Made by a program: the position numbers and the translations under genes. Positions 19,649 to 30,780 of a stretch of DNA of 64,000 bases are shown here, piece after piece. Numbering within the stretch: the stretch's first letter is position 1; every line of letters starts with the position of its first letter. The notes under the pieces are model-generated. The model ran no database searches and was not told the DNA's origin. It saw only the letters and a list, made by a program, of their open reading frames with translations. The stretch is from Phylloscopus collybita (taxonomy: Eukaryota > Chordata > Aves > Passeriformes > Phylloscopidae), in NCBI GenBank assembly GCA_027886175.1, contig JAJNNQ010000098.1, positions 620,001-684,000 on the forward strand. The letters run 5' to 3'.

Positions 19649-19835
19649 TGGTTCTCTTCTTTTGTCAGCTGGCAGGATCTTGGATGGCAGTCCACTTGGG
19701 GAGACTCATGGGGGATTTTTCTGGGTTTTGTCCACAGTTAGGAGGAGGCGATACTGGTCCTTTTACACGGGAAACGTCAGTCCACTCTTTTTCTTGGGTC
19801 CAGACAGCAGCATGGGTTACTAATTTCTAGCTTTT
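19649..19835 (-). other. ERV2 filler at the internal deletion, from a related pol 3' end
   Basis: About 170 bp sit between gag and integrase and match neither flank in ERV1. Translated, they resemble an alternative pol C-terminus (TQEKEWTDVSRVKGP, then PKWTAIQDPAS), parallel to ERV1 TQEKSWTHITRVKGP. The same filler is in ERV3. The junction to integrase lies in GCCAGCTGACAAA, near-identical to GCCAGTTGACAAA in ERV1, suggesting template switching. Confidence 0.65.
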
Positions 19836-19874
19836 TCCTGATATCAGGCCAGGATCCAGCAAGGAACTGCACCT

Positions 19875-21161
19875 TTAACAGCACCTGGTCCTTGGGACTG
19901 TCGGGATCCACGTAACCAAAAATCTCCTCCCCTGCTTAACTAGGTGGCTGGGGTCCCATTCCCCCTGGGTCCCATCAAAGGCCAGCCTGGTGCTGCCACC
20001 CCGGGGAACAGACCCTCCAATGCCCCTCACCACCAGGGTTCCACAGTCTCCCACATTCTGCCCTTCCCCTTTTCCACCTGGATCCCACCCTGGATCCGCC
20101 CGCGGGAGCCCGTCCCCTTCCTGGGGCCCAAACCTGCTCCCCTGTTCCCAGACTCGCATTCCCGTGACGTGGACCATGGCCATCTCCTTGGGGCTAAACA
20201 AGGCACCCAAAATAGAGTTCATCTCACTCCAGGTGCAAACATTAGGATTCAGGAACCAATCCACCCAGCCAGCCACCCCCACCAGGTCCCCAACCAGGCC
20301 TCCCTGCTCTTTCTTAAAGCCCCCAACTTCTGTAGCTGTCAGAGGTGCATCCCCAGCTGCCCCACCTATCGGGACTTTCCTTAGGGGGAAGAGCTTTGTT
20401 CTTGACCTGGTGCCGCAGTAGGGTCCTTTTGTGGTTTCTATATTATTGGCTGGCAAGTCCAGCTCCCAGTTTTGTGGGAGTGCAGGAACAGTAGATGGTG
20501 AAGGGGAGTGGACTAGGCCAGTGTTAGGAGAGGTCGAGGACAGAGCTGAAGAGCAGAAGGGGTTAGTACTCGAGATAGTCGGGTTAGACTGAGGTGGTAG
20601 AGAGGGTGGAGCTGTAGGGGGTAATCCTGTTGGGGAGCAAGCTGAAGAAGGGGTTTGGAGAGATGGGGAGGGGTTCACACGTAAAGCTGGAGGGTTAGCA
20701 GGGACAGTTTGGGGTATCCCAGGGTAAACGGGAGGAGGGGGCAAATAATCAAGATGGTCCCAATGGTGACTGCTTTCCTCCCTTTTCTCTTTTTCATTTT
20801 TCCTCTTTCCCTCTTGTAGCTTACAAATCTTAGCTGTTTCTCCTTCGGTTCTGTGTCTCTGCCAGCAGGCAGCATAAAGGATCTGCTCAGTATCTGAGTC
20901 CCCTCGGGATTTCAGATACTGGTTTAATTGCGAGCACATCCAGGGGTCCTTAGTTCCACACCACGGCCATTCTCCAGGTAAATTTAAAGTGAGCCAAACC
21001 TCAATACAATAATGAATCATTTTAACCTTGCTCAAATTTTTAGTGGCCTCATCAGTATCCCATAGTTCCAACATTTGTCCTAGTGGACTATCTGGGGGAA
21101 TGTTCTTTATCTTCCCCTTTTCCTCCTCAGGCGGTTTTTGCTTATTTATGTATGCTCCCAT
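19875..21161 (-). pseudogene. gag: ERV2 Gag, truncated and chimeric
   Basis: The start at 21161 gives MGAYINK (Gly2 kept; residue 6 is Asn instead of Ser). Matrix, the Pro/Ser-rich region and PPVY match ERV1. From about 20400 leftwards, the capsid region changes to a glycine-rich, diverged version shared with ERV3 (for example VRGIGGSVPRGGSTRLAFDG). The frame then shifts and ends at CC-stop before a complete homology region, and the nucleocapsid knuckle is absent because of the internal deletion. Confidence 0.82.
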
Positions 21162-22269
21162 TCTCACTAGGTAATCTTCACTCACTCTACGAACACCCGT
21201 CAGTGGCCCCAGTTACCCGCTCTCAGGGTCTGGCCACCACTCCTGCCAGTGCTCAGAGTGCCCTGTCGGTAGCCTGATATCTCACCCTTAGAGATTCAGT
21301 CACTACCCCAGCCTGCACCCCTCTTCCTCTCCTGTACATCTATCGAGTTTCCAGAAGTGGCCGGTCAACCTGGGCCCAGAGTTCCAGTCACCTCTTACAG
21401 CCAGGACCCGGACATACAGCGTGCGACTCACTCACTCTCCCTATCGTTAAATCCCTCGCACCTTGGGACTTCCCTAACTTTCATTCATCCTACACCCAGG
21501 CGATATACTCAAAAGACCCCCGGCCCTGTAGGCTCTCCGCACTCGGAACGCATACCTCTCACTTCTAGGTACCCCCAACCAGTGCACCCACTCCTGTACC
21601 CCGGCAGGCTACCCCAGCCAGTGTCCCAAGCCAGTGCTCAGACTTCCCTGACTGTCAGCCAGCACCCCTTCCTCGCCTGGACACCCCGGGCCGTAACCTC
21701 GGCCAGTACCCTCTCTCACTCCCCACACCCCGCCAGCTACCCCAGCCAGTGTCCCAACCCCTGGACACCCCGGGCCGTAACCTCAGCCAGTGTGGTGCGT
21801 GCTACACACACAGCTCTAGGCTTTCCGCACACTTGGATCAGCCTGAGCAGCCTGCCTCCGTAGCTTCTAGAATGGAGGCGGGCCTATCCTACAATCACAC
21901 ACCCTGTGACGTGCCACTCACCCTCTAAATTACCTCCGCACGCCCGGAGGGGGGCGCCTATGCCCCTGGAGACACCTCTTTCACACCGTTCTCCTTTCGC
22001 TTCCTTCTGTTCCCGGCCAGGTCCCTTGCGGGAGACTGGAACCGCGGTATTAGGAGGCCCACACTCGCTCCAAAGATCCGAGCTGCCGGTCTTTGTCTCA
22101 CTCACACACCACTCGCTCGTCTCCACTCCCGCCACCGGCTATACTTTACCGGCGCTCCTCCGTGCTGTCCGATCCCAGGCTGTCTTCCTTGGGTCCGGTG
22201 TGACCAGCTGTCCTGGAGATCCAAAGGGCGGTTGGCCGTCCCGTCCTCGGTCCTCTTCAGGCGTGGTCA
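21162..22269 (-). other. ERV2 leader
   Basis: Counterpart of 1253-2359, with the same GC-rich imperfect repeats. Long open frames on the plus strand here are repeats read antisense and have no domain support. Confidence 0.6.
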
Positions 22270-22287
22270 CGTCCCGGCGAGCCCCCA
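22270..22287 (-). promoter_or_regulatory. ERV2 primer binding site, tRNA-Pro type
   Basis: The minus strand reads TGGGGGCTCGCCGGGAC, which differs from the gammaretroviral tRNA-Pro site mainly by one missing T. Confidence 0.75.
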
Positions 22288-22290
22288 ATT

Positions 22291-23005
22291 TGTTATAAAT
22301 TGGCCAGGAGACCAGCTCCTTTGAAAAGGCCTTTATTAGAAATCCACTCTGGGTAGGGGGCTCGAGGGGCTGCGCATGCCGCCGCTGCTCCCAGTAGACA
22401 CCACGGAGGAGGAGGTGCAGTCAAATCTGCTGCTGCTGCTGCTGCTGCTGCAGAGTCAGGATTCCTTCCTCACGGGGGTTTCCATAGAATCACTTTGGCT
22501 CGTGTGGTCCAGGGGGGTAACCTCTCTCTAGTTCCTTTCAGGTCATGGCGAGAAAGTAACAAAAAAATACCTGCTACCTGCAGGTAGCTGGACGTGTGCC
22601 TCGCACAGTTTTGTCCTTCTTAGGTCCAGTTTCTGTGTCGGCTCGCTGTCCCAGGGGCTTTTCTAGCTCCAACTGGACCTCTGGCCGCAGCCAGGCACCA
22701 TGGGAGTTCCCTTATCTCCATACTGGGCGGTGTCCACAGCTCGACGGCAGGCAGCAGGGAGCAGCAGGAAGCAGCAGGGGGGGTAGCAGGAAGTGCCGGC
22801 AGGCTTTTTACCCGATGGAGAGGGGAAAACCCCAGGATTCAGGGAGAAAGGGTACAGTACTTGGACATAACAAGCAGAATTTCAGGTACAGATTCAACAT
22901 GAACAGTTTAAAACAGGCAAGTAACAGTGCAACTTTAATTTTACAGCAAAACAGTATAACAGTACAACTTAGGAGTGCATAACTTGGGGTTATCAATTTC
23001 TTTCA
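22291..23005 (-). mobile_element. ERV2 5' LTR
   Basis: 715 bp from TGAAAG (23005) to ATAACA (22291) on the minus strand. It contains the CTG/CAG run, AATAAA and the U3 typical of the family. It is followed outside by TGCGG, paired with CGCGG at 15621-15625. Confidence 0.88.
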
Positions 23006-24535
23006 TGCGGTGTCCCCACACCTGACTTCAGTGGTTTTTTTTCATGTTCTGCTAAAATCAGAAATGTGATCTGAGTTTTACTCCATCAAAACTAACTCAA
23101 GGCAAGGCCTGACTGTACATTTGCTCAATTTTCTCGATTTCTCTCGTGCACTTGCTTTCACTCACACCACAAATTATTTTTGGCATGTTGTGCCAGCTGC
23201 TCCCGAATCTTAGAGGTCAGTTCAATGTGAAGGTTTTACTGAAGAACACTTGGCTAATGCAGTATGAGCATCATTGTGGCAAATGTAGAAAATTTGGGGA
23301 CAAAAAGCTCTTGAGCACTTAAGAGTTATGCTGAACAAATAGTGCTACAGAATTTGGTTTAAAAAACTCTTAAATTTGTGCATAGAGGTGCCAGGCTGTT
23401 GGAAATTATTCTCTGTTTTCTCTGAAAGTGGACTGACTGAACTTTTTGCTCCAGATATGGGCACTGCTTAATACAGAAAAATAGAGACAGCAAAGAAAAC
23501 CCAAATGGTCATTAGAGCTAACTGAAAAGAAGAAAAAAACAGATTTGAGCATTTCTTTTTAACCAACCATTGTTAAACTGTTGCTGTAGAATGATATCCT
23601 GTAAACTATAAATGGATGTAGTTGGAAATAACATTACATTGCCTGACATTGCAAACAAGTGATTAAATTTGTGATTACTTGATTAATTTCATCATTCCAA
23701 CTTAGGTATGTTTAAGATGGTATCATAAACTTTGTCCAAATAATTATTGTTAAAATCAACAGAATGAAAAATGGGAAGATTTATACAGGAAGGAAGAGAT
23801 GAATCTCAAAGGAAATTTTAAAACAGAGCAGCCAGACAGAGCTGGCCTATTTTATAACCTCCTAACTTCTGCTGCCAAGATTCTACTTTGATTTTAAGAC
23901 CCCTGCCAGTTTTAGAGCTGTCATTTTATTTGAACGCTGGTATTGTCAGATTTTATCAACAGGTTTTCATTGCTGTATTTAAAAGATAAATATTTCCCCC
24001 AGTACTCAAGTAAGCCTCTGAGAGTCACAAGAAATGCAGAGCGCCCTCTGAATCTCAGGCTTTGTATCACTGTGTATGCATTAGACAGAGATCAGAAATT
24101 CACTATTCTGTCTTGCTTGCCTTTTCAAAAGTACAAACTCCCCTGTGGAAGCAGTGCCGAGTTGGGACTCTCTCCTAGAGAGCAATAAACTGATATATTT
24201 TTATCTGCATGTGAGCTGCAAAGGATTGCCCTTGTCCCACCAAAACCAACAGATCATGATGGTGTTCATGCCTGCTTTCTCAGTATAATTTAATAAGTAT
24301 AGATTCAGCTATACCAACACAAAATGTGTATTTTTCTTTTTAAAAGAGCCATGACATTGATATTAAGACATCTGTCAACATGACACCTTTAATAACCAGA
24401 CATGTGACCCATGATTTTTCCGTTGTCCATGATGATACAGAGCATCCTGAGAGACCTGCAGTTTACACAGCGAGGCTTGGCCAAAGGGATTCTGGAATCC
24501 ACAGAAACGGTTTAAACAATTTCTCATTGTTGTAA
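23006..24535. other. Intergenic sequence upstream of DIAPH2
   Basis: AT-rich; no coding or RNA gene recognised. Confidence 0.55.
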
Positions 24536-24812
24536 GCCATGGGCACGGGTAGATGACTGAGATATTGTTCAGCCTGGAGAAGAGAGAGCCAGCTTTGGAG
24601 TGCTCTAAGTGGCCTTCCAGAACCTGCAGGGAACTTTCCTGAAAGATAGGGCAAGACTATTTACAAGAGCACGTAGTGACAAGACATGGGGGAATGGGTT
24701 CAAACTGAAAGAGCGCAGGTTCAGATTAGATATTAGGAAGAAACCCTTCCCTGTGAGGATGGGGAGGCCTTAGCACAGGTTGCCCAGAACAGCTGTGGCT
24801 GGGCGTGCCCAA
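24536..24812 (+). mobile_element. CR1 LINE 3' fragment
   Basis: Contains diagnostic CR1 phrases in order: TTCAGCCTGGAGAAGAGA, TTTACAAGAGCACGTAGTG, TAGATATTAGGAAGAAA, CCCTGTGAGGATGG and GCACAGGTTGCCCAGA. Orientation is plus. It ends roughly 360 bp upstream of the DIAPH2 start codon, next to the CpG-rich promoter block. The left boundary is approximate. Confidence 0.85.
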
Positions 24813-25095
24813 CGCCAGGTGAGACGGGGATTGCAGACACCTGGGAGAGCGGAAGGTGACCCCGCCCATGGCAGGAGCTGGAAGGACACGCTTTCCAAGG
24901 CTCCTCCCAGCGCACTGTGCCATAAAGCCCGGCCAGAGGGGGGTTGAGCCCCTCCCGACTGGGGGCGTTGTCGTGCGCGCTGCCGGGCTCCGCCATTTCT
25001 GGACGCAGGCGCGTTCAGGTGCGGTGGCTTGGGTGAGCTGTGCGCGTGCGCGGGAGCAGCGGAGCCGCCCTGAGCGGAGCGGGCGCGGAGGGCCC

Positions 25096-25116
25096 ATGGG
25101 GCCGGTGCGGCCGTGA
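25096..25116 (+). CDS. Possible short upstream ORF in the DIAPH2 5' UTR (MGPVRP)
   Basis: An ATG in good context (CCCATGG) opens a six-codon frame that ends 56 bases before the DIAPH2 start codon. If transcription begins upstream, it could dampen or redirect initiation. Whether it lies in the mRNA is unknown. Confidence 0.35.
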   Translation: MGPVRP

Positions 25117-25172
25117 GCGGTCGGCCCGGCCCGGCTCGGCTCGGCTCGGCTCGGGGGCAGCCCCGCGGAGCC

Positions 25173-25289
25173 ATGGACGGACACGCGGCTCTGGGTGCGG
25201 GCGGCGAGGAGCCGCTGAACTCCGGCAGGATGAACGCGAAGCGCGGCGGGCGCGCCGCGGAAGAGGAGAGCCGGAACAAGCCCAAGCTG
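25173..25289 (+). CDS. DIAPH2: DIAPH2 exon 1 (coding part, 39 codons)
   Basis: DIAPH2 is a diaphanous-related formin that nucleates and elongates actin filaments under Rho-family GTPase control. This exon encodes the variable N-terminal tail, starting at an ATG in strong context (GAGCCATGG) in the CpG-rich block. It ends EESRNKPKL at a GTGAGC donor (25290), phase 0. The EE..NKPKL end matches the exon 1 end of mammalian DIAPH2 as I know it; the rest is diverged, as expected for this tail. The Gly/Arg-rich composition fits a CpG-island exon. Confidence 0.85.
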
Positions 25290-25713
25290 GTGAGCACGCT
25301 GGGAGGCGGACGGGGAACGGCCCAGGCTCGAGGAGGAGGGCGCGCGGATGCAGGGCGAGGGTCATGGGAGCCTTTCCGGGGATTAAAGGCGTTTAAACCC
25401 GTGGGGGTTTTGGGTGGCTGCTCGGAGAGGCAGCCGGCAGCGCCCAGAAGGGCCGGGCCGCTTCGCTAGCCGTGGGAATTCCCGGGCGGTGCTGCGCCGG
25501 GGTAGGCGCTGGACCGCGGGCGGCGGGAGTTCCCATGCTCGGGCGGGGACAGCGACAGCGCTGCTCCGCAACCTCTGCCCCGCTCCGCTGACAGAGCGTG
25601 GCGTGCGGCCGGCTCTGTCTGAACAATCCAGAACGCTGGTGGTCATGATGCACACCACATGCTTACCAATGGAACGTCTCAGTTAATGGGAAAATAATTT
25701 AAAAAACCGCATG

Positions 25714-25744
<31 letters not shown>

Positions 25745-28700
25745 TCTGTATATAAATCCGCTTTAGGGCTGCAGTTTGTTTATTAGGGTTGTGCTCTTTT
25801 GGTGTTTTTTTTTACTGACAGATCTGATAAGTTGAAATACATGTGGAGTTCAAGGCAGCATCACTGGGTTGTATCACACTTCAAAAAATGCTGCAGTAGC
25901 AAAAGCAGCTAATGTGACAGTGTTTACCTTTGATTGTTTACATTTGTTAGTTACACGTGTTGAATCTAACCTTTTTAACTCAGTTCTTGGTTGCAACACC
26001 ATAGCGGACACTTCAAACTCCCTGAGTCTTCTTGGAGAGAGTACTAGTTACAAACTTTATTTAACTTGTTGCAAGGGTTTTCCCTGATACTGGTAAAAAA
26101 ACTAAGTCAGTATTGAAGTTTTCCCACCATGTGCTCCTTTCAGTGAATTATAGAGCTTTTAGATAATCAGCTTGACAACTGCAGTTTGGGTTTTCATTGT
26201 TTGGGGTTTTTTCTTGTTTTGTTTTTTTTTTGTCACTGAGGATGAAGTTAGCATATGGGGAAGTTGGTAAATATATAACATTGAGGCATAGAAAAATTAC
26301 TGAAAGTTATAGTTGTTTTGGAGGATGACAGAAGCCCGAATGACTTGAACTGCACTTGTATTAAACGTGACAATGTGTATCTTCGCAAAAGATAAGCAAA
26401 TGCGATGTCTTGTTTTGTTTCATGGTGTTATTGAAAACAAACTTGTTTCCTTGCATAGGATAAACTTTGTATAAACAATGCGTTTGGGTGTGTTTATACT
26501 ACCTTTACTATTTCCTGCTAAAGTAGCTAAGAAGGCTGCCTGAAGGTTCCTGCAGGGAGCTGATTCAAAAATCAGCCAGGGAAGCGCTTCTATTGGAAGC
26601 TGTGAACATAAATTTGAATTTTGCTCTAGCAGAAGAGAACTCTGTTTTGATAGAAACACATAATTTGAAAAATCAAAGTGAAATTAGTTCAGAATTGGAT
26701 TAAACAGGATGACTATTTCTATTGCATGGTCTATTCAGTTATTCTAGAATCACTAGAATAAACTTTCATTGTTCCATTGAGTGGAAAAAAATAACATTAT
26801 GTTATTGACTTCATTCACAGCAATATGCTTTTGTTTCTTGAGGGGGTGGATGATTACATTCCAGCAGCACCATGGATCAGAGCAGGGATATGTTGCTCAA
26901 ATTAGAGCCTTCCGACAGATAGTTTTGCTCTGGGATAAGTGACTGGCCTTTGATGATGTAATTAAATGAGTGGGTTGAATAGGAAAGCAGGTTTTTTTCA
27001 CTCTGGACATGATGTACACAAATGGTGTATAAACCTGTCAAGAACAGAGATTTACTTTTGAGGGAGAGAAAGGGATGGGATTCAGGTGTGCTTTAAATTG
27101 AGTTGGGGTGACTGGACAGCCAGATTTCAGTAATTACCATGGGATTGTAATGGAAGAACAAGTCTGTAATCAGGGAAAGGCTTCATCCATCATACAGGAG
27201 AGTAATCTTATAAAGTTTTGTTGGCTTTAATTTTGAATGAGGAATTAGTTCTGCTGAAGTTGGCAGTGTCTTCAGGCACTGGGAGAGCACTCTTACTTGC
27301 ACCTCATCCCCGTTCTCTTCTTTGTGCAAGTAAGATAAAGGTGCATTTGGGACTTGTGGCAAAGGAACCACACTGTTTGTGCCAGTGCCAAGTTGTCATA
27401 TACAAAGTTCCTCGCAGTTGGGTGTGGATATTTTCTTGGTTTGTCTTTGTAACCTACAATTCGTCAAATTTCAGTGGAGTTACAGAGATGAATCAACTTA
27501 TGCTCTGTCATGTGCTGGGTGGAATTCAAGGAGCTCTCAGTGTGCTGACAGGAGCATGCCTCTTTTCCAGAACTTATTTCACACATCCAGGGGAGTGCTG
27601 AGCAAGGGCTTGGTGTGAGAGGGTGTGCAGCTATACAGAGAGGAGAAAGTATTTTTGGTTCCTGGCACAGGAGCTGAAATTAGGCAAATCCTTGGGAAGA
27701 AGTCCAGAGGAATGATTTTTATATGATAAAAATGGCTCTAGGTGACAGAGGGCTAGGAACTGAAGTCATTATATGTGCTGGGAAAGAAAACAATGCTTTA
27801 AAGTATTTCTCTCTAGGACAATTGATGACTATGTACACACACAAGTAATTAGAGGTGAGCTCTATCAGAACTGCTACTATTATTTTCTGCTTTAGGTAGT
27901 TGGGAGAGGTGTTCAGGTTTCATATAGTTTGTTGAATGTGACAGAACTGCGCAATGAGAATTTAGTTCTGGTTTTTATAGTAGTAGTGTGTAAACTGGAG
28001 TATTTTACTGAAGTTTGATGTCAGTGTTATGAGCACCTGGACTGATAACTGCTGCTGAGGGAACTCTGGGTTGGTGTTTTGGAGGTTTTTTCCTTTATTT
28101 TTTGCTGGCTTAAGGACTAGAGGTTGGAATAAGTGCCTGGTATTTTTGTTGTCATTTTTGTTTACAGTGAAATGGGCAGAAAAAAAAATCTAAATTGTTT
28201 TGGCAAACAATCATCCGATCTCATGTCAGCCCTGAGAATAGGCTGGCAGGAGGTGGCAGAGAGCAGTTCCATGGGTTTGGCAACATGCTTGTTTTAAAGT
28301 ATGCCTGTTCTGCTAGGGCAAACAGACCAAATTAAGGTTGTTAGGGAGATTGCTGGGATTTTTCTGTTGGTTAATGCTTAACTCAGATGTTCCTTTGCTC
28401 TCCTCCACACTTCAATGTCACATGGGAAATAGATAATTCTGTCAGGGACCTAGGAAGTGGGAAGTACTTGAGAGTGTCAGCTCTGGCTTGACACAGAGCT
28501 AGCTGGTGTAGCTTACCAAGGGCTTGGCAAGTTGAACATCTTTTTGGTTGAGAAGTTGAAGTCAGACTTTTTACTGACGTTCATGGCAGAAGAAGGGGTG
28601 ACAGACGTCATAAAAAGGAGCAGGAGAGACTGCTGGAGAGGAGACTATAAGGGGAAAATAATTTGAAGGATGACTAAGTATTTGTTGGTCACAGACACTG

Positions 28701-30078
28701 AAATCACTCTTCTTGGAGGTTTTCAAGTTCTGAACCTGGATAGAGTTGTTATCATGCTCATGTGAATTTGGTGGGTGACCCTGTTTTTTGGGCAGGAGTT
28801 TGGACTGCACTGAGAGAAGAATGAGATCCTTTCAAACATCTGTGGTTCTGTGAGTCAGTGAATGGAAAGAGGTGCTATAACAGGATTTGGGGTGCTCTTG
28901 GAGTGTTAGAGCACTAACTAGAAATTAACATGGCCAGTGCTTTTTGGTGGTGTTTTTAATTCAAGTTAATAATATGTCAGTTTAGGGTTAGCAGAAGCAC
29001 GTGGTGGCCAGTGCTATGCTAACACACACTGCTTTACCCCCAGGTTCCCTCCAGATTTGTGTGGGAGCTGTTCAGTGCAGGATTCTCCACTTACTACAAA
29101 CCACATTTCTGAAAGGGGCTCCATTCTGAATGTGATGTGGCCTTTTAAATCAGATTTAGGAGAAAGATGTTGTGTAACTTACAAAACAAATTGTTAGTGG
29201 GAAGAGAGAGCTCCTTTAATTGGAGAGCAAGTGGATTTGGTGATTCACCCAAGGAGCATCTCATATCTTGTTTTAAAAGCAGAAATTGTTTGTGCTTAAC
29301 ACTGAAGTCTTTTAAACCTTGTGAGTTTTGAGATGAATCAAAAGCTAGGAACTCAACATTCTGAGTAATGTGCCATAACCTGGCATCAAACAGTGGGATA
29401 AAAGCTTTTATGAAGTTACTTTAAAACACAAGCTGAGTGTGCTTGGGAGAGGTTTCCCAGCTGTGTTGCACCACCCATATCAGTGCAGGAGTGGAGTGAT
29501 TTAAATTGTGCTTATTTTGCTCTGTCAGACTGACTTGTGTGCTGCAGGATCCACCAAAAAAAAAAAAAAAAAAGCTGTGTGCTTCTTGCATGACTCCTTT
29601 AGATATCTGTGTACTGCATATGTGAACTACGAGTCAGGTTGAGCAGAGATTTTTGGCAATCATATCAAATGTCTTGCATTTGAAATCATAGTATCTCTGA
29701 GTGAAATCTGTGCATGCCTGCAGAGAGTTCTTGTTTCAAGTGTATGCTTGAGGAAAAAAGTGCACCAAAATGCTTGTGTTTCTAAAAAAGTCTTGATCTT
29801 ATTAGATCCAAGTCAGGATATTCCAGCAAGTGAAATTATCTAGGGTGCAACCATTACTGAAGAGTAAAATTCATGTCTTATAAAACTTCTGCTGCTCAGA
29901 TTTATTCTGGTCAGGCACTGCTGTGACATGGGAGGGGAGGGCATGCTTGGTGCTGATGTTTAGATAAAAGGTTTAGTTTTTAATGGGAATTGCTACTGAC
30001 ACTGTGTAAGTGATGTGATAGAGACAGTGATAAGCCTATCTGCGGTAATTAAACTTCCTGAACTACTCCCTGTAAGAC

Positions 30079-30780
30079 TGTCTTGGTTTGGAAAGACAGG
30101 TATCTGCCAGGGAAACTGGGGTTTCTTTTAGAATGGAGAATGTAAACCCCTCGCCCCCTGCCAAATTATAATTTTGCAATTAAGAGCTTTCAGGCAAAAA
30201 TTTGGGAAGAGGAATAACAGTTCTTTACTAGGAATATTAATAATATAAATGTAGTAGAAAGACAAAACCACCCAACCAAGCCAGCAAAGAAATAAACAAC
30301 AATTTTGGAAAATCCTGACAGAGTCTGAGCTACAACCTGACACCCTGTGGTTCAGGGCGTTGAAAGCAGTCCAAAAGTGAGTCCTCCTGGAGTGGCAGAT
30401 GTGGTTCTGTTGAAGTAGAGATGATCCTGTAGCAAAAGGGTCCAGGGGTGGTGAGAAGGGGTCTGGTGATGGTGAGATGATATCCAGTCTTCCTCCCAGA
30501 AATTGGGTGAAGCTAGATGTTTTCGTGTTCCTGTGTCTCAGTTTTATCCAGGCAGGAATGCCTGGCTCCCCCCACTACCAGGGGGAATGTGGATGCACTG
30601 CTTTGGGGAGGGTATAGCCTGGGGAGGTGCTAATGGCCCATTATCAGAAAGCATCTGGTCCTCTCCCCCTGCCCCCAAGTTACAAGAGATAAAGAAAAAA
30701 AACATCTCCCCAACTGGTTTTAACAGATGAAACTAGAATACACACCCCTGGCTCCACAACCCAAGACAAAGACAAAACTC
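30079..30780. mobile_element. LTR-like element, TGTCTTGG family (right end uncertain)
   Basis: Starts TGTCTTGGTTTGGAAAGACA and is clearly homologous to 33717 onward across several hundred bases (GGTATCTGCCAGGGAAACTG, then AATTATAATTTTGCAAT and ACAACAATTTTGG). Homology is traced to GGCTCCACAACCCA near 30770. I could not define a clean 3' terminus or target duplication. Confidence 0.55.

Larger units (their letters stand above)
24900..25640 (+). promoter_or_regulatory. CpG-rich promoter and first-exon region of DIAPH2
   Basis: Sharply higher GC and CpG density than the flanks, surrounding exon 1, with GGCTC pentamer repeats at about 25131-25153. No TATA box is obvious, as expected for a CpG-island promoter. 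The transcription start cannot be fixed from sequence alone. Confidence 0.75.

Noticed and set aside
24726..25365. Several overlapping GC-rich frames on both strands around DIAPH2 exon 1
   Set aside because: Expected in a CpG island lacking stop codons; only the frame of exon 1 matches a known protein and ends at a splice donor.
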